Below, piece after piece: positions 45,656 through 54,255 of a DNA stretch of 64,000 nt (position 1 is its first letter; the number at the start of each line of letters is the position of its first letter). The notes beneath the pieces were generated by a model. It was not told the DNA's origin. It did not search any database and was given only the letters and a program-made list of their open reading frames with translations. Source of the stretch: a bacterium (GTDB taxonomy: Bacteria > Desulfobacterota > JAPLJL01); contig JAQTNV010000002.1 in assembly GCA_028713675.1 (NCBI GenBank), forward strand, positions 105,433 to 169,432, in the 5' to 3' direction. The translations under genes were made by a program, and so were the position numbers.

Positions 45656-46301
45656 CTGGACCGCGGTGGGAAACGGCCTCCTCGTCCACCCAGTCTGGCT
45701 CCTCCCAGGACATCCCCTTCCTTCCCGGCACGACCCGTTTCGGCCCGGCGGCGTAGGATGGACAGGAAAGCGGACCATAGCAGAATGTCTCGGTCCGGTA
45801 GCGGCGATGGTGAGGGTTCCACTGGTCGACGATCATCTCCACGGGCATAAGGCAACCCCAGATGCAGTTCGAGCACTTGGTCTCGTAGGTGCGGGCGGCC
45901 AGACGCCGGTGGCCTCTGGTCCGATACACCGGCAGTTCGGGCGGAACGCCGTGCCAGGGGGGAGGGGTTTCTGTTTGTTCCGATCCCCTCTCCCCCACTT
46001 TCAGGTTGCTGATCTTATAAAGCTCCGCGGTCTCGAGATCAGGATCCGAGACCCTGGCACCCTCGCCGCTGACGGAGTCGCCGACCCTTGACCCATGCTT
46101 GGCGTGCGCCTCCTTGCCTATGGCAATGATAAATTCCCGTTCCTCCCCGCCGACATTCCCCTGCAAACGAAGAACATACCCCAGATAAGTGTGGCTACGT
46201 TGATCGAACGAGCGGGTCAAACGGATGCGGGGCTGGATGGAGACAATCTTTCCGCTCCAGGGAATTTTCTCCGCCTTAGTCGGCTTGATGAAGTCATTCA
46301 T
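45648..46301 (-). CDS. Hypothetical protein with Cys motif
   Basis: 217 residues starting MNDFIKPTKAEKIPWSGKIV. The first half is beta-rich and may be an OB-like fold (IQPRIRLTRSFDQRSHTYLG, then VLRLQGNVGGEEREFIIAIG). The second half has TKCSNCIWGCLMPVEMIVDQ and two further cysteines in FCYGPLSCPSY, a possible metal site. I recognise no family. It faces the plus-strand remnant at its end. The next gene upstream on the same strand would be none, because the KREKG-type gene lies beyond its start with the same orientation at 46389. Confidence 0.6.
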   Translation of the reverse strand: MNDFIKPTKAEKIPWSGKIVSIQPRIRLTRSFDQRSHTYLGYVLRLQGNVGGEEREFIIAIGKEAHAKHGSRVGDSVSGEGARVSDPDLETAELYKISNLKVGERGSEQTETPPPWHGVPPELPVYRTRGHRRLAARTYETKCSNCIWGCLMPVEMIVDQWNPHHRRYRTETFCYGPLSCPSYAAGPKRVVPGRKGMSWEEPDWVDEEAVSHRGPDE

Positions 46302-46388
46302 TTTCTGTCGCTTCTCCAGTATCTAAATAAAACCCGGCCTCACCCTTGGCCGGGTTCTAATCAAAGCCGCATTCAGATAAGACTACGC

Positions 46389-46619
46389 TTATTTTCTGGC
46401 CATCTTCGCCCTGGAGATGTCCCCCTGCTTGTCTATGAAATAGAGGTAGCCGGCTTCCCGCTTGATCCCGGTCTTGGAAACCACTTCGGCCTTGCCCAGG
46501 TTCTGCTTCTTCGCCCCGCCCCTGGCCATCTTTTTTCGGGAAACATTTCCCTGCTTGTCGATGTAATAAAGCCAACCTTTTTCCCGCTTAACCCCAACCT
46601 TTTCCACCTTCTGAGCCAT
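46389..46619 (-). CDS. Small tandem-motif protein (KREKGYLYFIDKQGDISR type), second copy
   Basis: 76 residues with two units: VGVKREKGWLYYIDKQGNVS followed by RKKMARG, and TGIKREAGYLYFIDKQGDIS followed by RAKMARK. The units are strongly similar to those of the 36531 protein, but the two genes differ outside the motif, so they are diverged relatives. The start ATG is preceded by AAGGAGG, and the protein is basic and cytoplasmic. Two separate copies in one accessory region argue for a real, selected family rather than a chance frame. Confidence 0.75.
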   Translation of the reverse strand: MAQKVEKVGVKREKGWLYYIDKQGNVSRKKMARGGAKKQNLGKAEVVSKTGIKREAGYLYFIDKQGDISRAKMARK

Positions 46620-46777
46620 GGTTCCTCCTTGCGGTTTAGTTTTAAAATATTACTTTTATTGTCCCCGATTCTCCGTCGAAGTCAAGACCATTAACATCGG
46701 CCACCCCTAATATCACCCGGCTCAACCAACGGGAATAAACCCGTAGGGTTTATCTGGTTCCGTGATAAAATAAATCT

Positions 46778-48040
46778 ATGCCCCAGAAAATAACAAAAGA
46801 TCGGATCGTTCCCGAGAATTATTTAGATCAAGCCTTACATTTCAGAAATATTCAAAGGGGAAGGCCAATCGGTAGCAACGCAAGAATCAAACACCGGGAA
46901 AATATTAGAAGACAACTATTATTTAAGTGGGAATTTTTACGGAGGAATCCCGAATATCTCAAAGACTCGGAGCTGTTTTGCTCTCTAATATTCTGTTCTC
47001 TAATATTTGGATACCCTGAGAAAATGTCAGAAAAAGAAACACAGCTGGCGACCAAATACACTTTAATAAAAATGACCGACCCTGAAAATAGTTATGCCAA
47101 TATCGAATATCCACCCCTTAGGATCACTGATTTTGAAGATGATTTTCCTTTCATACTATACATAGATCCTATCTGGAATTCTGGCCTAACCCTTCCAAGC
47201 AATGGCATTGTTGATCCTTGTATAAATAATGGAAAGCCTTGCCTTTTAACTTTCAATAAAAATAAGCGCAAATTTAATTGTAAAAACAGAATAATCATAA
47301 ACCAATATAAAAATAAAATTATTATCGGTATCAACTTACTCTTCCCCATTCGAACAATTAAGGAAGAACTATCAATATCTATCTCGGAATTAAAAAGATA
47401 CAGGATATCTAAAGGAATTGATTATCCTGCCATAAAAATACTCAACAAAAAGCTACTTGCGGCTAAGGAAATCAAAAATGACGGCTGGCCGAAATTTTTT
47501 GCCCTAATAGAGCTGGATCTTCGCAAATATTCAATTAATGAAATTACAAACTTGGCCAGATCTATTCGAGATGAAAGAGTAGCCAAGGGTGAGCTGACAA
47601 GAATTAAGAAGGAACGCTTCCTGAAATTTCAGAAATATATTTGCGTTTACGATCTGAAGATAAAATATGGAAAATCCTTCAAACAAATTGAAAACATTTT
47701 ATATGAAAAAAGTATTCCAAAAACTAATTTAGCTATCCTTCAGGAGATCTTAAAAGAATATGAAACAACGGAATTTAAAAAAAGAACTCTAAAAGATTTT
47801 ATGAAATTAATGAGTGATAGCTCTAATGATTATTTGGTTCCTGCAAACATCGCCAAAGGTCTCCAATTACGAGGGATCAATCAAAAAGAAGTAAATACTA
47901 TCGTTGAAAAATATAAGGAAGAAGTAGGAAAAGAAAATATCCGAAAAGAAGAAAGAAAAATTAAACATCATCGCACCGTCGAACAAGAGTTCAAAAAAGC
48001 CCGAGACTGGATAGATAATAACGGCTGGAAGAGTCTTTAG
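46778..48040 (+). CDS. AT-rich orphan protein with WEFLRRNPEY-like segment
   Basis: 420 residues, low GC, lysine- and isoleucine-rich. Near the N-terminus FKWEFLRRNPEYLKDSELF recalls the domain at the start of DUF6499/regulator-like proteins of integrative elements. The C-terminal half is helical, with TLKDFMKLMSDSSNDYLV and a basic tail. I cannot assign a function. ATG at 46778 has no clear ribosome site, but AT-rich GATAAAATAAA lies just before it. It precedes the helix-turn-helix and primase genes on the same strand, so a role in element maintenance is possible. Confidence 0.55.
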   Translation: MPQKITKDRIVPENYLDQALHFRNIQRGRPIGSNARIKHRENIRRQLLFKWEFLRRNPEYLKDSELFCSLIFCSLIFGYPEKMSEKETQLATKYTLIKMTDPENSYANIEYPPLRITDFEDDFPFILYIDPIWNSGLTLPSNGIVDPCINNGKPCLLTFNKNKRKFNCKNRIIINQYKNKIIIGINLLFPIRTIKEELSISISELKRYRISKGIDYPAIKILNKKLLAAKEIKNDGWPKFFALIELDLRKYSINEITNLARSIRDERVAKGELTRIKKERFLKFQKYICVYDLKIKYGKSFKQIENILYEKSIPKTNLAILQEILKEYETTEFKKRTLKDFMKLMSDSSNDYLVPANIAKGLQLRGINQKEVNTIVEKYKEEVGKENIRKEERKIKHHRTVEQEFKKARDWIDNNGWKSL

Positions 48041-48140
48041 ATCTTTTCTTCCCCCTAAATATTCATATTTAACTCCCCCGATTTATTTCCGGATTAGTTC
48101 ACTACCTTTCTTCTTTTTATGTCTGGCGAACTGAGGCATT

Positions 48141-48380
48141 ATGAAACCAGATATGGAAAGAACCGACCAAAATTTACAACGTTTTTTAACGGTCGAGCAG
48201 GCGGCTCACTTCCTCGGCCTGACCGAAGATAGCCTTCGCAAGATGATTGCCCGCGACCAAATTCCCCATCACAGAATTCGCCCGAAGAGAATCCTGTTGG
48301 ATAAACATGAGCTCGAACACTGGGTTCAAAATTCACCTGGCGCAAGTTTGTCGGAAGTATTGGATAAGGCGGAAGAATAG
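48141..48380 (+). CDS. Helix-turn-helix (excisionase-like) protein
   Basis: 79 residues. FLTVEQAAHFLGLTEDSLRKMIARD followed by HRIRPKRILLDKHELEHWV is the standard MerR/excisionase-type DNA-binding domain (HTH_17), with the wing RPKRILL. An in-frame ATG at residue 5 is an alternative start. It lies 10 bp before the primase gene, an arrangement often seen in integrative elements, where such proteins act as excisionases or regulators. Fully cytoplasmic. Confidence 0.85.
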   Translation: MKPDMERTDQNLQRFLTVEQAAHFLGLTEDSLRKMIARDQIPHHRIRPKRILLDKHELEHWVQNSPGASLSEVLDKAEE

Positions 48381-48390
48381 TTAGAAACAC

Positions 48391-50949
48391 ATGGACGAAC
48401 AACTCAAAGCTCTGATGATTCGCAGTTTTATTAATGAAATATTTCCCGGGGATGAAGGATTCATCAATGCTCGATTTATCAGAGGATCGGAAATACGCCA
48501 GGAATTTATCCCGATAACCAGGAAAAACGATGAAGAAATAATCTCCAGAATTCTTAAATATGACGAAGACGGTTTCAACGTATATATGGGTATTGGTATT
48601 AGAGATCAACAAGATGGGAAGGCGGAAGCGGTGTGTTCAATTTGGACTCTTTGGATCGATATCGATCTACCTCATGAGCTTTCGGATGATGAACATAAAA
48701 TATTATTAAAGTCTGCGATCGAGAAGCTCAATTCGTTTAATCTCCCACCTTCCATGATTATTGATTCTGGTCACGGTATACACGCTTACTGGTTTCTTAA
48801 CAAACCAGCTACTAGAGAAAACTCCGACTTGTTAAAGGACAAGCTCCGTGGCTTAGCTTTTCAGTTTAATGGAGATCCAAAGGTCTGTGATGTTGCCCGG
48901 GTTATGCGTTTGCCCGGCACTTCAAATCACAAGGATCCTGACAACCCACGGGATTGCGCAATTTTGGAAATCAATCCGGAGCGAAGATATAGCCTTGAGG
49001 ATTTTCCAAGTCCTTCTGAGGAAAAAAGAAAAGATATCGAAAGTGATCTGAAAACATTCCTCTCGGATTACGGTCAGTTTACCAAACTACTTTCATCTCA
49101 TTGGGTCCAGGGGAAACGCCATGATCTTGCTCTAAAAATAGGAGGAGTATTTTGCCGATATGGAATCCCAAAGAATATAGCAGAGAATATTTACAAGGAA
49201 ATTATAGAACTAACTGCGGATGAGGAAGGTGATGATCGGATAAATACTTTAGCTGATTGCTACAAGCGATTATTCGCAGGGGAACCTATCTCCGGAAACC
49301 AATTATTACTCGAGCTCGTGGAGGAAGATGACTTCCTTATTCTCCGATCGCTCCTAATAAATATTAGATTAAGTGGCGCTGCTCTTTCGGAGGAATTGGA
49401 CAGTCGTATAAATACAATAGATATTAAGAAGGGCCGGTTAAAGACATGGGACGATATAAAGCGTTTGATCATTCCACTTCTTTCCCATTCACCCGCTGAC
49501 GAATTAACTTTCGCCCTACAAGAAATCAAGAAAAAACTGCAACTAAGTAGCCCAGAACTAAAAATAATTCACGAAAAAGTAATTATATTTGCCCTACTAG
49601 CGAAAGACCGGGAGGGTTTGGGAGACCCTAAAAAATATCAAATGCCGAAAGAGGAAGAAGAGGAAGCCCTTCAATTATTACATTCTAATGATCTTATTGC
49701 CCGAAGAATGCGAGATCAGGAAATACTCGGGCTTGTCGGAGAGAAGGAAAATGCAACATCACTAACTCTAACCAGCATAAGTAGGAAAACCGCCAAGCCT
49801 ATTCACCCACATATGGCGGGTGAGCCTTCTGGAGGAAAATCATTTCAAAAGAATCTTTCGCTGGATCTAGTACCTCCTGAGGACGTTATTCGATGGAATA
49901 GATCTACTCCCCACGCTCTTGAGCATCTCCCCTATCATCTTTCCGGAAAAATATTAGCCATCGAAGAAGACGTCGGGGCCAAGGAAGCAAATTATGCTAT
50001 CCGTCAGTTTCAATCAGAGCAGGAATTTGTAATCGCTCATGCGATTAAGGATCCACAAACCGGAGAAATCACCACTGTAGAGAAAAAAATAAAAGGTCCT
50101 GTATCAATTTGGACAAGTGGAATTCGCGCCCCGATACAAACCCAAGACAACAGTCGATATCTTGTATTAAACCCCGACATATCCCTCGAGCAGACAGTCA
50201 AAATTCATGAGCGACAAGCGGATGAGTACGACCCCGAAAAGGAAATCCCCGATGAAGAACGACAAAGAATTCAAAAGCTTTGGCATAACGCAGATCGTCT
50301 CCTCAAGAGCTACAAGGTCAAAATACCATACGCCCGTGATTTGGCCAGAGCTTTTCCTAAAAACCAAGTTAGATTTCGAAGAGATTTTCCAAGGCTTTTA
50401 GCACTTATAAAAATGTCCGCACTCCTTTTTCAATATCAGCGGAAGCATTTTATTTACAATGACGAGGAGCGTATCGAAGCAGATTGGCGAGATTACGCCC
50501 TCGTTTATGCCTTGGCTCCGGCTTTTCTTGGGGAAGTTATTAAAAGGGTGTCTCGCCAAGCCGAAGAAGCGGCGCGTGCAGTTAATGAAATATGGACCGA
50601 GGGATCTCCGCAATATACCGATGGAGTAACCTGCCGGGAAGTGAAAGACAAACTCGGGTGGGGAGAAGAAACGATCCGCACATATTTGAAGGAGGCTTTT
50701 GAGGCGGGCCTTTTGAATCGCAATGGTGAAGGCAAGGGAGTACGCCAATTTTTCACCCCGGCTGAAAAAGAAAATGACGCCGCGTCACCGCTATTATTGC
50801 CCGACCCCCAACAATTCGGCGCGCCTCAATCCTTTGTTTCGCAGGATCCCCAACCTCCCAACCTCCCGGAACCTCCCAAAGGAGATATTTTGGATGTTTT
50901 TTTCAAGAATTCCGATGAGATACCTCAACTTCCCGAGTTGCCAGAGTAA
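48391..50949 (+). CDS. AEP-type DNA primase fused to helicase-like ATPase domain
   Basis: 852-residue replication protein. The N-terminal primase-polymerase domain shows the three archaeo-eukaryotic primase motifs: WTLWIDIDLP (D89, D91), DSGHGIHAYW (H130) and RVMRLPGTSNHKD. The central ATPase has a P-loop GEPSGGKS (about residues 476-483) and an acidic IEED motif. The C-terminal winged-helix-like part reads VTCREVKDKLGWGEETIRTY, then a proline-rich tail. Such primase-helicase proteins initiate replication of plasmids and integrative elements. Its 3' end is part of an iteron-like array. The gene is AT-rich compared with chromosomal genes. Confidence 0.85.
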   Translation: MDEQLKALMIRSFINEIFPGDEGFINARFIRGSEIRQEFIPITRKNDEEIISRILKYDEDGFNVYMGIGIRDQQDGKAEAVCSIWTLWIDIDLPHELSDDEHKILLKSAIEKLNSFNLPPSMIIDSGHGIHAYWFLNKPATRENSDLLKDKLRGLAFQFNGDPKVCDVARVMRLPGTSNHKDPDNPRDCAILEINPERRYSLEDFPSPSEEKRKDIESDLKTFLSDYGQFTKLLSSHWVQGKRHDLALKIGGVFCRYGIPKNIAENIYKEIIELTADEEGDDRINTLADCYKRLFAGEPISGNQLLLELVEEDDFLILRSLLINIRLSGAALSEELDSRINTIDIKKGRLKTWDDIKRLIIPLLSHSPADELTFALQEIKKKLQLSSPELKIIHEKVIIFALLAKDREGLGDPKKYQMPKEEEEEALQLLHSNDLIARRMRDQEILGLVGEKENATSLTLTSISRKTAKPIHPHMAGEPSGGKSFQKNLSLDLVPPEDVIRWNRSTPHALEHLPYHLSGKILAIEEDVGAKEANYAIRQFQSEQEFVIAHAIKDPQTGEITTVEKKIKGPVSIWTSGIRAPIQTQDNSRYLVLNPDISLEQTVKIHERQADEYDPEKEIPDEERQRIQKLWHNADRLLKSYKVKIPYARDLARAFPKNQVRFRRDFPRLLALIKMSALLFQYQRKHFIYNDEERIEADWRDYALVYALAPAFLGEVIKRVSRQAEEAARAVNEIWTEGSPQYTDGVTCREVKDKLGWGEETIRTYLKEAFEAGLLNRNGEGKGVRQFFTPAEKENDAASPLLLPDPQQFGAPQSFVSQDPQPPNLPEPPKGDILDVFFKNSDEIPQLPELPE

Positions 50950-51105
50950 ATATAGGGAACTTGAAAATAGAAACATAAATGATGACTAAAAAAATTAATA
51001 ATTTTTATTACAAACATTTTCTTTGGGAAGTTGGGAGGTTATCTAACTCATTGAATTATCAAATAAAAAGTTACCAATTTTATTTTCGGGAAGTATCGGG
51101 AAGTT
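50852..51105. repeat. Iteron-like array at the end of the primase gene, possible origin
   Basis: Eight short motifs of the form GGGARGTT. On the minus strand, AACCTCCC occurs at 50852, 50860 and 50870 and AACTTCCC at 50927. On the plus strand, GGGAAGTT is at 51025, GGGAGGTT at 51033, GGGAAGTA at 51088 and GGGAAGTT at 51098. Between the two inverted sets lies a very AT-rich stretch (50970-51020). The layout resembles a plasmid-type origin beside its initiator gene. The first four also encode the proline-rich tail, so coding bias could explain part of it. Confidence 0.5.
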
Positions 51106-51121
51106 AGGAAATAGCAAAAAA

Positions 51122-51619
51122 ATGAAATCAACCCTTTTGGATAAAGTATTGATAATGATTTCTGATAATAAGGAAAGCTACATCCCCCAGAAAAAAACTT
51201 CGGGAAATAGCATTAATTCACAATCAGGCAACCAGCCTATCCAACAAAAAAAAGAGGGTGATTCGGACGAAGAGATGAATCCTCCCATAAAGGATATCTC
51301 TGAAGATGCCCAAAACTACGACATTGTTAGGGACCCAGAAAAAATTAGGGAGATAGCCGATCTATCCGATGAGGACTTCATAAAAGAGGTAATTGCCATC
51401 AGGTTCAGGGGGAACATGACGGGCGAGGATGTATGGCTGGTTTCGAACCAATCGGCCTTGGATATGGTGGATGACGACGGGGTTATTTTCCACCCCGATG
51501 AGCTTCGGGAGTTAGTGAAACTAAAGGACAAAGGACTTGGGATCGAGGACATTAAAAAAATCGTCCTAGCCAAGAAGATCTTTGGTGGAAAGCTGGTGGA
51601 TAAAAATAAAATCCATTAA
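51122..51619 (+). CDS. Hypothetical protein, AT-rich
   Basis: 165 residues. The first about 60 are Ser/Asn/Gln/Lys-rich and probably disordered (QKKTSGNSINSQSGNQPIQQ). The rest is helical, with DLSDEDFIKEVIAIRFRG and DKGLGIEDIKKIVLAKKIFG. No family is recognised. The start ATG lies 16 bp after the iteron-like motifs, and no ribosome site is obvious. Its position after the primase gene suggests an accessory replication or maintenance gene. Confidence 0.5.
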   Translation: MKSTLLDKVLIMISDNKESYIPQKKTSGNSINSQSGNQPIQQKKEGDSDEEMNPPIKDISEDAQNYDIVRDPEKIREIADLSDEDFIKEVIAIRFRGNMTGEDVWLVSNQSALDMVDDDGVIFHPDELRELVKLKDKGLGIEDIKKIVLAKKIFGGKLVDKNKIH

Positions 51620-51847
51620 TAAGCCGGAGTGTACATTCGTGGAAACCATCACGCAGGCCATTCGTTTTGATCCCGGGCAAGCCGGGGCATCCCCGGCGCA
51701 AGCTCTGGGCAACAGGCAAGCGGGCGGCCTGACCCTCGCCCCTATTCCCTATCATCACGACATGACCGGTGTCAAACACCCACGGCAATGTGGGACGATC
51801 AAGGGCTGTCTTCATGAATCAAACCAAACCTTAAAAAGGAGGGAGAG
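51620..51847. other. GC-rich stretch without a supported gene
   Basis: 228 bp that are more GC-rich than the flanking accessory genes. An open frame from GTG at 51640 runs into the next gene but has no ribosome site or recognisable domain. Nothing else was identified. Confidence 0.25.
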
Positions 51848-52822
51848 ATGGAAGAATCGAATTACTACAAACCAACTTTCGCCCTGTCGATAAGCGACTC
51901 ATTGCGGGGACTGCTTTCCTCCGCCATCGAGAGCGCGGGTCAATCGTATTCCTGGGGAGGACATTGGTCAATCTCAACGGCCACAGCCCATGTGGAATTT
52001 CATCGGGTTCCATTTCAGGAAAAAACTCATGCGTTGATAAAGACCATCCACTTTCTGGAGAAAACCCCTGGATGGGAACCAGGCATCATCTTTCAAACGG
52101 ATGAGCCCGCAGAAAGAATAGGCGACCTCGCAATCCTGCTCTGCAAGAGACTCATGGACATCCTTACCAAACACCAGATGACCATCGAGGATAAGGATGA
52201 ATTTTATTTCATTGTCCTTTGGCGTCATGACCATGCCTCGGGAGAGGCGGAAGCGATCCAAAAACCCAGTGGCAACCTCATTGAGGATCTTATCAATGGA
52301 ATCCAGGGAACGATAATTTTCGATGGAAAAGAAAGCGCCGGACCCCAAATCCACACGAATCAACCTCAGGGAATGCGAGAGGAAAACAGCGATGCGGACA
52401 AGGAACTGATCACACTTGAGGCGGCCCTCGAACAGAGGAACACCTTCCGTTTTCAAAGGGACGATGCCCTTCACTACATGTGGCATTTGAATGAAGGGCC
52501 TAAAAATAGATATGGTGATTCAATAGTAACCGATTTCCTAGTAACCACATCTGGGTGGCCTGGGTACGATAGTTTCGTTGACGACGGATACTTCTACCCG
52601 GCGGATCTGGCCAAATACGCCTACCCGACCTATCCAATACATGGCTCTGAATTCAATAGTAAAAAACTCTGGGAATACGTTCTTCCTATTTACAACTCAT
52701 CCAAATCATCCTGGAGCAATGGGTATGGGAAATGGTCCGCCAAAACTATCCTGAAAAAAATCGCTAGTTTTTGGAGGACGATAAAATCCATTCGTCTACG
52801 GTTGGTCTTCGATAAACCCTGA
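51848..52822 (+). CDS. Hypothetical protein next to integrase
   Basis: 324 residues, start ATG preceded by AAAGGAGGGAG. The N-terminal part contains SISDSLRGLLSSAIESAGQS and FYFIVLWRHDHASGEAEAIQ. The middle is acidic and the C-terminal third is aromatic (GYFYPADLAKYAYPTYPIHG) with a basic end. No signal peptide and no known family were recognised. It lies between the replication genes and the integrase on the same strand, so it is probably an element gene of unknown function. Confidence 0.55.
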   Translation: MEESNYYKPTFALSISDSLRGLLSSAIESAGQSYSWGGHWSISTATAHVEFHRVPFQEKTHALIKTIHFLEKTPGWEPGIIFQTDEPAERIGDLAILLCKRLMDILTKHQMTIEDKDEFYFIVLWRHDHASGEAEAIQKPSGNLIEDLINGIQGTIIFDGKESAGPQIHTNQPQGMREENSDADKELITLEAALEQRNTFRFQRDDALHYMWHLNEGPKNRYGDSIVTDFLVTTSGWPGYDSFVDDGYFYPADLAKYAYPTYPIHGSEFNSKKLWEYVLPIYNSSKSSWSNGYGKWSAKTILKKIASFWRTIKSIRLRLVFDKP

Positions 52823-52949
52823 TTTCGTGGCCGGAAACCATGCCCAGCCCAGCTGGCCTTACTAACTTGATATCGCCAGCGACAAGAGCGTTCATGATGA
52901 TGAAGCTGGGGGCAATTAATGGGGTGTAATTGCAAGGAAAGGAGGAGCA

Positions 52950-53990
52950 ATGAAAGCCAAAGCCAAAACAAATCCTCGCAACCTTTTTCGGCGGGGACCT
53001 TCTTGGTATTACAGTTTCATATTAAAGGGCCAGCGTTATGCCGGCTGCCTTGGCCCGATCAGTAAAACCATGGCGAAAGAAGAGCTTCACAGGAAGAAGG
53101 CCGCAGCGATAGAGCAGCGCCTGCGGCCGGGCAAGATGCAAGATCCCAAGTTTGAAGTATTCATGGAGGAATTTCTTCAGCAAAACCACAACGTTCGGAA
53201 TCCCATTTCCTCCAAGCCCCTCCTCCGGTATTTCAGCGGGAAGAAACTCTCACAAATAAACGCCTGGATTGTCGGAAAATATAAAAATGAACGGCGCAAG
53301 GAGGTCTCCCCGCCGACGGTTAATCGAGAGCTCGCATGCCTCAAAGCCCTTTTCTCAATAGCTGTCCGGGCCAAAAAATCAACCACGAATCCGGTCAAGG
53401 AAATAAAGCTTTACCCGGAAAATAAGGGACGGACGAGGGTCCTTTCCCCGGGAGAAGAAGTCCGCCTGATGGAGGCTGCGGAAAAAGTGGCCCCTTACTT
53501 AAGGAACTTCCTTTATATCCTCCTATACACCGGGGCAAGGCTAAGCGAGCTTCTCGGGTTGAAATGGGCGGATATTGATTGGATAAAAAACAATTTTACC
53601 TTTAATAAAACAAAAAACGGGTTTTCCCGCACAATTCCCGTGAATAAGAAGGTGCAGGCCGTAATCCACGAATTAAGAGCCAGGCCTAAAGACGGGGATC
53701 ATGTTTTCCCTGGGCTTACCGTTGGCAGGATTGAGCGGGATTTCAAAAAGGCGCGGGAGACGGCCGACATTCCCAACTTTCGAATCCACGACCTACGACA
53801 TTCATTTGCAACCCGCGAGGCGGCGAAGCGAGTTAGTTCGTATACCCTTCAGGCGTTGCTCGGGCATCGGACTGCAGCGATGGTTTCAAGATATATCAAC
53901 CCACAGGAAGACGAGATGAGAAAAGCGGTTGAACGGTTGGACGAGAATGAAGTCACACCAATTTTCACATCACTTGCTGAAATCGGTTGA
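52950..53990 (+). CDS. int: Tyrosine recombinase/integrase
   Basis: 346 residues. An N-terminal arm-binding and SAM-like core (NPRNLFRRGPSWYY, then SQINAWIVGKYKNERRKEVS) is followed by the catalytic domain with the conserved tetrad: R in LYTGARLSELLGLKW, H-x-x-R in FRIHDLRHSFATRE, and H plus nucleophilic Tyr in LLGHRTAAMVSRYINP. The enzyme should therefore be active. The start has AAAGGAGGAG. The gene ends 46 bp before a tRNA-Leu, the classical location for an element that integrates at a tRNA. It is the integrase of the accessory region to its left. Confidence 0.93.
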   Translation: MKAKAKTNPRNLFRRGPSWYYSFILKGQRYAGCLGPISKTMAKEELHRKKAAAIEQRLRPGKMQDPKFEVFMEEFLQQNHNVRNPISSKPLLRYFSGKKLSQINAWIVGKYKNERRKEVSPPTVNRELACLKALFSIAVRAKKSTTNPVKEIKLYPENKGRTRVLSPGEEVRLMEAAEKVAPYLRNFLYILLYTGARLSELLGLKWADIDWIKNNFTFNKTKNGFSRTIPVNKKVQAVIHELRARPKDGDHVFPGLTVGRIERDFKKARETADIPNFRIHDLRHSFATREAAKRVSSYTLQALLGHRTAAMVSRYINPQEDEMRKAVERLDENEVTPIFTSLAEIG

Positions 53991-54035
53991 GGGAGATAAT
54001 GTATTTATTAAAGATATCAAAGACATCGAAGCCAT

Positions 54036-54124
54036 GCCGGGGTGATGGAATAGGTAGACATAAGGGACTTAAAATCCCTCTCTGCGCAAGTGGAGTACGG
54101 GTTCGATTCCCGTCCCCGGCACCA
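54036..54124 (+). tRNA. tRNA-Leu (anticodon TAA)
   Basis: The acceptor GCCGGGG pairs with CCCCGGC at 54114-54120, followed by discriminator A and encoded CCA. D-arm, an anticodon arm with TAA in the loop (ACTTAAAAT), a long variable arm typical of leucine tRNAs and a T-arm (GTTCGATTC) are all present. It is the likely attachment site of the element whose integrase ends just upstream. A second copy of any part of it was not found in this window. Confidence 0.92.
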
Positions 54125-54128
54125 TCAA

Positions 54129-54160
54129 ACAATTGACGATTGTCGATTGACGATTGTCGA
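54129..54160. repeat. Short tandem repeat after tRNA-Leu
   Basis: A 14-base unit, ATTGACGATTGTCG, is present twice in a row, then a partial third copy. Related sequence in inverted form is near 20645. It is of the simple intergenic type and has no evident function. Confidence 0.5.
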
Positions 54161-54255
54161 ATGAAAATATTAAGGCAAACTAGATTGCCGCGCCCTCGAC
54201 AAGCTCGGGCTCGCAATGACCGACTTGTTTAATTTACGCCCAGCTAAGAAATAAA

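Noticed and set aside
45660..46091. Plus-strand frame continuing from the frameshift remnant
   Set aside because: After about 45655 it is antisense to the well-formed gene at 45648-46301.
51582..51893. Frame of about 100 codons between two element genes
   Set aside because: Overlaps both neighbours, has no ribosome site or known domain and lies in a GC-rich stretch.
54129..54160. CRISPR-like tandem repeat beside the tRNA
   Set aside because: Only two to three adjacent copies of 14 bases without spacers. No cas genes or CRISPR array were seen anywhere in the window.
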